Source: Rathayibacter sp. VKM Ac-2760 (GTDB lineage: Bacteria > Actinomycetota > Actinomycetes > Actinomycetales > Microbacteriaceae). Taken from it: DNA of 64,000 nucleotides. The notes under the pieces are model-generated. The model was not told the origin of the DNA, did not search any database, and saw only the letters and a list, made by a program, of their open reading frames with translations. The position numbers and the translations under genes are program-made. This document shows, in pieces, positions 60,900 through 64,000 of the stretch; within the stretch, counting starts at the first letter, position 1, and each line of letters opens with the position of its first letter. Where the stretch lies: assembly GCF_009834185.1 (NCBI RefSeq), contig NZ_CP047173.1:2976001-3040000 (forward strand), in the 5' to 3' direction.

Positions 60900-62660
60900 A
60901 TGCCAGGTATCACGAAGGTGCTCATCGCCAACCGAGGCGAGATCGCCGTCCGCGTCGTCCGGGCCGCCCGCGACAGCGGCATCGCCTCCGTCGCCGTCTA
61001 CGCCGACCAGGACCGCGACGCCGTGCACAGCCGCCTCGCGGACGAGGCCTACGCGCTCGGCGGCACCACCAGCGCCGAGACCTACCTCGTCATCGAGAAG
61101 CTGCTCTCGATCGCCCGCCGCTCCGGCGCCGACGCCGTGCACCCCGGCTACGGCTTCCTCGCCGAGAACGCCGACTTCGCCCGCGCCGTCATCGACGCCG
61201 GGCTGGTCTGGATCGGCCCGTCGCCCGAGGCCATCGAGCGCCTCGGCGACAAGGTCTCGGCCCGCCACGTGGCCGAGAAGGTGGGAGCGCCGCTCGCCCC
61301 CGGCACCCTGAACCCCGTCTCGGGCGCCGCCGAGGTGCTCGAGTTCGTCGACCAGTTCGGCCTCCCCGTCGCCATCAAGGCCGCGTTCGGCGGCGGCGGC
61401 CGCGGGCTGAAGGTCGCCCGCGAGCGCGACGAGGTCGAGGAGATGTTCGCCTCCGCCACCCGCGAGGCGATCGCCGCCTTCGGCCGCGGCGAGTGCTTCG
61501 TCGAGAAGTACCTCGACCAGCCGCGCCACGTCGAGACCCAGTGCCTCGCCGACTCCGCCGGGAACGTCGTCGTCGTCTCCACCCGCGACTGCTCGCTGCA
61601 GCGCCGCCACCAGAAGCTGGTCGAGGAGGCGCCCGCGCCGTTCCTCACCGACGAGCAGAACACCGAGCTGTACCGCGCCTCGAAGGCGATCCTGCGCGAG
61701 GTCGGCTACGTCGGCGCCGGCACCTGCGAGTTCCTGATCGGCAAGGACGGCACCGTCTCCTTCCTCGAGGTGAACACCCGCCTCCAGGTCGAGCACCCCG
61801 TCTCGGAGGAGGTCACGGGCATCGACCTCGTCCGCGAGCAGTTCCGCCTCGCCGAGGGCGGCCTGCTCGACTACGAGGACCCGCAGCCGCGCGGCCACTC
61901 CTTCGAGTTCCGCATCAACGGCGAGGACGCCGGCCGCGGCTTCCTGCCCGCCCCCGGCCCCGTGCACGTCTTCAAGGCGCCCGGCGGACCCGGCGTCCGC
62001 GTCGACTCCGGCGTCGTCGCCGGCGACGTGATCTCGGGCTCGTTCGACTCCCTCCTGGCCAAGCTGATCGTCACCGGCGCCACCCGCGCCGAGGCACTCG
62101 AGCGCTCCCGCCGCGCCCTCGCCGAGTTCGAGGTCACCGGCCTGCCCACCGTGCTGCCGTTCCACCGCGCCATCGTCGACGACCCGGCCTTCGCCCCCGC
62201 CGGCGACGAGCCGTTCTCGATCTACACCCGCTGGATCGAGACCGAGTTCGACAACACCATCGAGGCGTGGAGCGGCGAGCCCGGCGCGATCGACGGACCG
62301 GCCGCGCGCCAGAGCGTCGTCGTCGAGGTCGACGGCCGCCGCGTCGAGGTCACCCTGCCCGGCGACCTCGTCGGCTCCGGCCCCGCGCGCGGGCCCGCCG
62401 CCGCCGCCCCCAAGCGCCGCGGCTCCGCCTCCGTCAGCACCGTCACCGGCGACTCCGTCACCGCGCCGATGCAGGCGACCATCGTCAAGGTCGCCGTCGC
62501 CGAGGGCGACACCGTCGTCACCGGCGACCTCGTCGTCGTCCTCGAGGCGATGAAGATGGAGCAGCCCCTCACCGCCCACAAGGACGGCGTCGTCCGCTCC
62601 CTCAACGCGGAGGCCGGCACCACCGTGTCCTCGGGGCACGTCTTGTTGTCCATCTCCTGA
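60900..62660 (+). CDS. accA: Acyl-CoA carboxylase, alpha subunit (biotin carboxylase plus BCCP)
   Basis: A 586-residue fusion. The biotin carboxylase domain (about 1-450) has [35 protein letters not shown], the ATP-grasp [72 protein letters not shown] and RINGEDAG. After a linker, the C-terminal biotin carboxyl carrier domain has the biotinylation motif EAMKME. It carboxylates biotin and passes CO2 to the beta subunit for malonyl- or methylmalonyl-CoA. Needs BirA, whose gene appears frameshifted at 49914-50680. A -10-like TAGGGT lies 8 nt before the ATG. The gene ends inside the hairpin of a large repeat element. Confidence 0.96.
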   Translation: MPGITKVLIANRGEIAVRVVRAARDSGIASVAVYADQDRDAVHSRLADEAYALGGTTSAETYLVIEKLLSIARRSGADAVHPGYGFLAENADFARAVIDAGLVWIGPSPEAIERLGDKVSARHVAEKVGAPLAPGTLNPVSGAAEVLEFVDQFGLPVAIKAAFGGGGRGLKVARERDEVEEMFASATREAIAAFGRGECFVEKYLDQPRHVETQCLADSAGNVVVVSTRDCSLQRRHQKLVEEAPAPFLTDEQNTELYRASKAILREVGYVGAGTCEFLIGKDGTVSFLEVNTRLQVEHPVSEEVTGIDLVREQFRLAEGGLLDYEDPQPRGHSFEFRINGEDAGRGFLPAPGPVHVFKAPGGPGVRVDSGVVAGDVISGSFDSLLAKLIVTGATRAEALERSRRALAEFEVTGLPTVLPFHRAIVDDPAFAPAGDEPFSIYTRWIETEFDNTIEAWSGEPGAIDGPAARQSVVVEVDGRRVEVTLPGDLVGSGPARGPAAAAPKRRGSASVSTVTGDSVTAPMQATIVKVAVAEGDTVVTGDLVVVLEAMKMEQPLTAHKDGVVRSLNAEAGTTVSSGHVLLSIS

Positions 62661-62681
62661 GCCGCTCCCTGCGCGGCTCAG
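62657..62681 (+). terminator. Hairpin at the 3' end of the carboxylase alpha gene
   Basis: CTGAGCCGC (62657-62665) and GCGGCTCAG (62673-62681), 9 bp perfect, 7-nt loop; it includes the stop codon TGA. No T-tract. Confidence 0.55.
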
Positions 62682-63391
62682 CGCGGTCGGCTCGTTCGCG
62701 TGGTGCGTTCCGCAGAGCGGGTCGCGTCGCGCGGCCTCGAAACGCTGACACGCGTTTCTCGGTCTCGCGCTCTTCCTGAAGCTTCTCGTGGTCGAGCAAG
62801 CCTCCTTCATGCTGGTCGAGTAGCCGCGCAGCGGCGTATCGAGACCCTCGCTCACTCAGCAGTGCGGTCAGACGCCGCTCCCACCACCACCGCTGAAGCC
62901 GCGCCTCGGGCGGAGCCGGATCTCGATACGCGCGCTCCGCGCGCTACTCGATCGGCAAGAAGCGAGACCCACCCCGCTCGGCAGACCCGCTCGACGAGCA
63001 CAACATCAGCCACGAAAAGCCCTCATCGCCCATCGGCGATGACACCGCACCACAGCTGACACTGCGCCTCGGGCAGCGCCGGATCTCGATACGCGCGCTC
63101 CGCGCGCTACTCGATCGGCAGGAGGCGAGACCCGCCCTGCTCGGCAGACGCGCTCGACGAGCACATCATCAGCCAGGAGCCGCCCTCATCGCCCATCGGC
63201 GATGGGACCGCACCACAGCTGACGCTGCGCGCCGGGCGGCGCCGGATCTCGATACGCGCGCTCCGCGCGCTACTCGATCGGCAGGAAGCGAGGCGGGCGG
63301 AGCGCCGCGACCGAGAAACGCGTGCCAGCGTTTCTCGGCAGCGCGACGGGACCCGCTCTACGGAACGCGCCCCGTCGCGAAGCCGACTGCG

Positions 63392-63416
63392 CTGAGCCGC
63401 GCGGGGAGCGGCTCAG
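63392..63416 (-). terminator. Hairpin 25 bp after the lpdA stop
   Basis: CTGAGCCGC (63392-63400) and GCGGCTCAG (63408-63416), 9 bp perfect, 7-nt loop, downstream of lpdA on the minus strand. It is the inverted copy of the hairpin at 62657-62681. Confidence 0.55.
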
Positions 63417-63440
63417 AGGACGGCGCGCACATCGTCGGCG

Positions 63441-64000
63441 TCAGCCGACGATGTGCATGGCGCGCGCCGCCTCCGAGATGGAGCCGGTGAGGCTCGGGTA
63501 GACGGTGAAGGCGCGGGCGACCTGGTCGACGGTGAGGCGGTGCTCGACGGCGAGGGCGAGGGGGAAGATGAGCTCGCTGGCCTTGGGGGCGACGATGACG
63601 CCGCCGATGACGGTGCCGGAGCCGGTGCGGGCGAAGACCTTCACGAAGCCGTCGCGGATGCCCATCATCTTGGCGCGCGGGTTGGCGGCGAGGGGGAGCT
63701 TGTAGATCTCGCCCTGGGCGATGCCCTCCTCGATCTCCTTCTGGCTCCAGCCGACGGTGGCGATCTCGGGCTGGGTGAAGATGTTCGCGGCGACGTTGCG
63801 CACCTCGGTGGGGTTCACCGCGTCGCCCATGGCGTGGAAGACGCCGGTGCGGCCCTGCATGGCGGCGACGGAGGCGAGCGGCAGGAAGGTGGTGCAGTCG
63901 CCGGCCGCGTAGATGGAGGGCACGCTCGTGCGGGCGACGCGGTTGACGCGGATGTGGCCCGACTCGGTGAGCTGCACGCCCGCCTCCTCGAGGCCGATGC
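63441..64000 (-). CDS. lpdA: NAD(P)H-quinone dehydrogenase / dihydrolipoamide dehydrogenase-like flavoprotein LpdA, C-terminal part
   Basis: The last 186 residues or so of a pyridine nucleotide-disulfide oxidoreductase; the gene continues past the window edge (the frame is open to 64000, reading IGLEEAGVQLTESGHI). The FAD-binding YAAGDCT, the QGRTGVFHAMGDAVNPTEVRNVAANIFTQPEIATVGW dimerisation-domain start and the C-terminal VYPSLTGSISEAARAMHI are typical of LpdA/SthA-like enzymes in actinobacteria. The classical H-P-T-x-x-E active-site motif is replaced by Y-P-S-L-T-G-S, which marks LpdA-type quinone reductases rather than true lipoamide dehydrogenases. Incomplete only because of the window boundary. 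Confidence 0.9.
   Translation of the reverse strand, partial: IGLEEAGVQLTESGHIRVNRVARTSVPSIYAAGDCTTFLPLASVAAMQGRTGVFHAMGDAVNPTEVRNVAANIFTQPEIATVGWSQKEIEEGIAQGEIYKLPLAANPRAKMMGIRDGFVKVFARTGSGTVIGGVIVAPKASELIFPLALAVEHRLTVDQVARAFTVYPSLTGSISEAARAMHIVG

Larger units (their letters stand above)
62657..63416. repeat. 760-bp intergenic element with long terminal inverted repeats and internal REP/tandem repeats
   Basis: No gene is seen in 62661-63440. The outer hairpins at 62657-62681 (CTGAGCCGC, 7-nt loop, GCGGCTCAG) and 63392-63416 are inverted copies of each other with one difference in 25 bases. Inside them, the similarity continues in inverted orientation for roughly 110 bp and includes a second hairpin (GAAACGC/GCGTTTC at 62739-62758; 11-bp stem at 63311-63338). 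Between the arms are REP-like units at 62816-62848, 62918-62957, 63081-63120 and 63243-63282; the last three belong to a tandem repeat of about 162 bp. The outermost hairpin of each side is placed as a transcription terminator for the flanking convergent genes. Confidence 0.8.

Noticed and set aside
63081..63282. A tRNA or rRNA fragment in the repeat-rich 62.7-63.4 kb gap
   Set aside because: No acceptor stem with CCA end or T-loop GTTCRA was found; the structure is explained by inverted and tandem repeats.

Overview
The window is high-GC actinobacterial DNA, most probably from a Microbacteriaceae species (Rathayibacter/Clavibacter/Curtobacterium type; this placement is inference). Support comes from MtrA, a WhiB2-type WhiB, the actinobacterial DUF3499 and DUF5719 families, acyl-CoA carboxylase genes including the small epsilon subunit AccE, many GTG starts, leaderless-type -10 boxes 6-8 nt before start codons, and palindromic REP-like repeats of a kind I associate with this family. 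No phage, IS element, CRISPR array, rRNA or tRNA was seen.

Layout. 1-8.1 kb: the mtrA end of mtrAB, then a tight operon of a GDPD-type membrane protein, DUF4129, DUF4350, MoxR ATPase and DUF58, followed by a convergent SpoIIM-like gene and a broken RDD-family gene. 8.1-17.3 kb: DUF3499, a metallopeptidase-like protein, DUF5719, a large GT2/membrane protein, whiB, galE, a GlxA-type regulator and manA. 17.5-48 kb: an acyl-CoA dehydrogenase, then a large envelope-polysaccharide locus. It holds two O-antigen-ligase-like proteins, two GDP-mannose dehydratase-like enzymes, many GT1/GT4 and GT2 glycosyltransferases, a Wzm/Wzt-type ABC exporter whose ATPase has a carbohydrate-binding tail, two GtrA proteins, a UDP-xylose-synthase-like enzyme, three large GT-C-like membrane proteins, rmlA, rmlC and rmlD, and an LCP ligase. 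The genes suggest synthesis of GDP-deoxyhexose, UDP-pentose and dTDP-rhamnose, assembly on a lipid carrier, ABC export and attachment to the wall.

47.7-64 kb: purE/purK, a PH-domain membrane protein, a frameshifted birA, the acyl-CoA carboxylase beta subunit, an MprF-like protein with a rhomboid-like N-terminus, accE, a candidate structured RNA, a LuxR-type two-component operon with an extra kinase-like protein, an RNA methyltransferase, maf, the biotinylated carboxylase alpha subunit, and the end of lpdA. Biotin ligase, carboxylase alpha/beta/epsilon and Maf together form the usual actinobacterial acyl-CoA carboxylase neighbourhood.

Most notable: (1) the RDD gene is broken, and the break contains an exact 31-bp copy of part of the neighbouring spoIIM-like gene; (2) birA has an apparent single-base deletion; (3) the 760-bp gap between the carboxylase gene and lpdA is bounded by roughly 110-bp inverted repeats with hairpins and tandem repeats inside; (4) there is an orphan structured transcript candidate at 55.56-55.77 kb; (5) several arrays of short in-frame or intergenic repeats occur.
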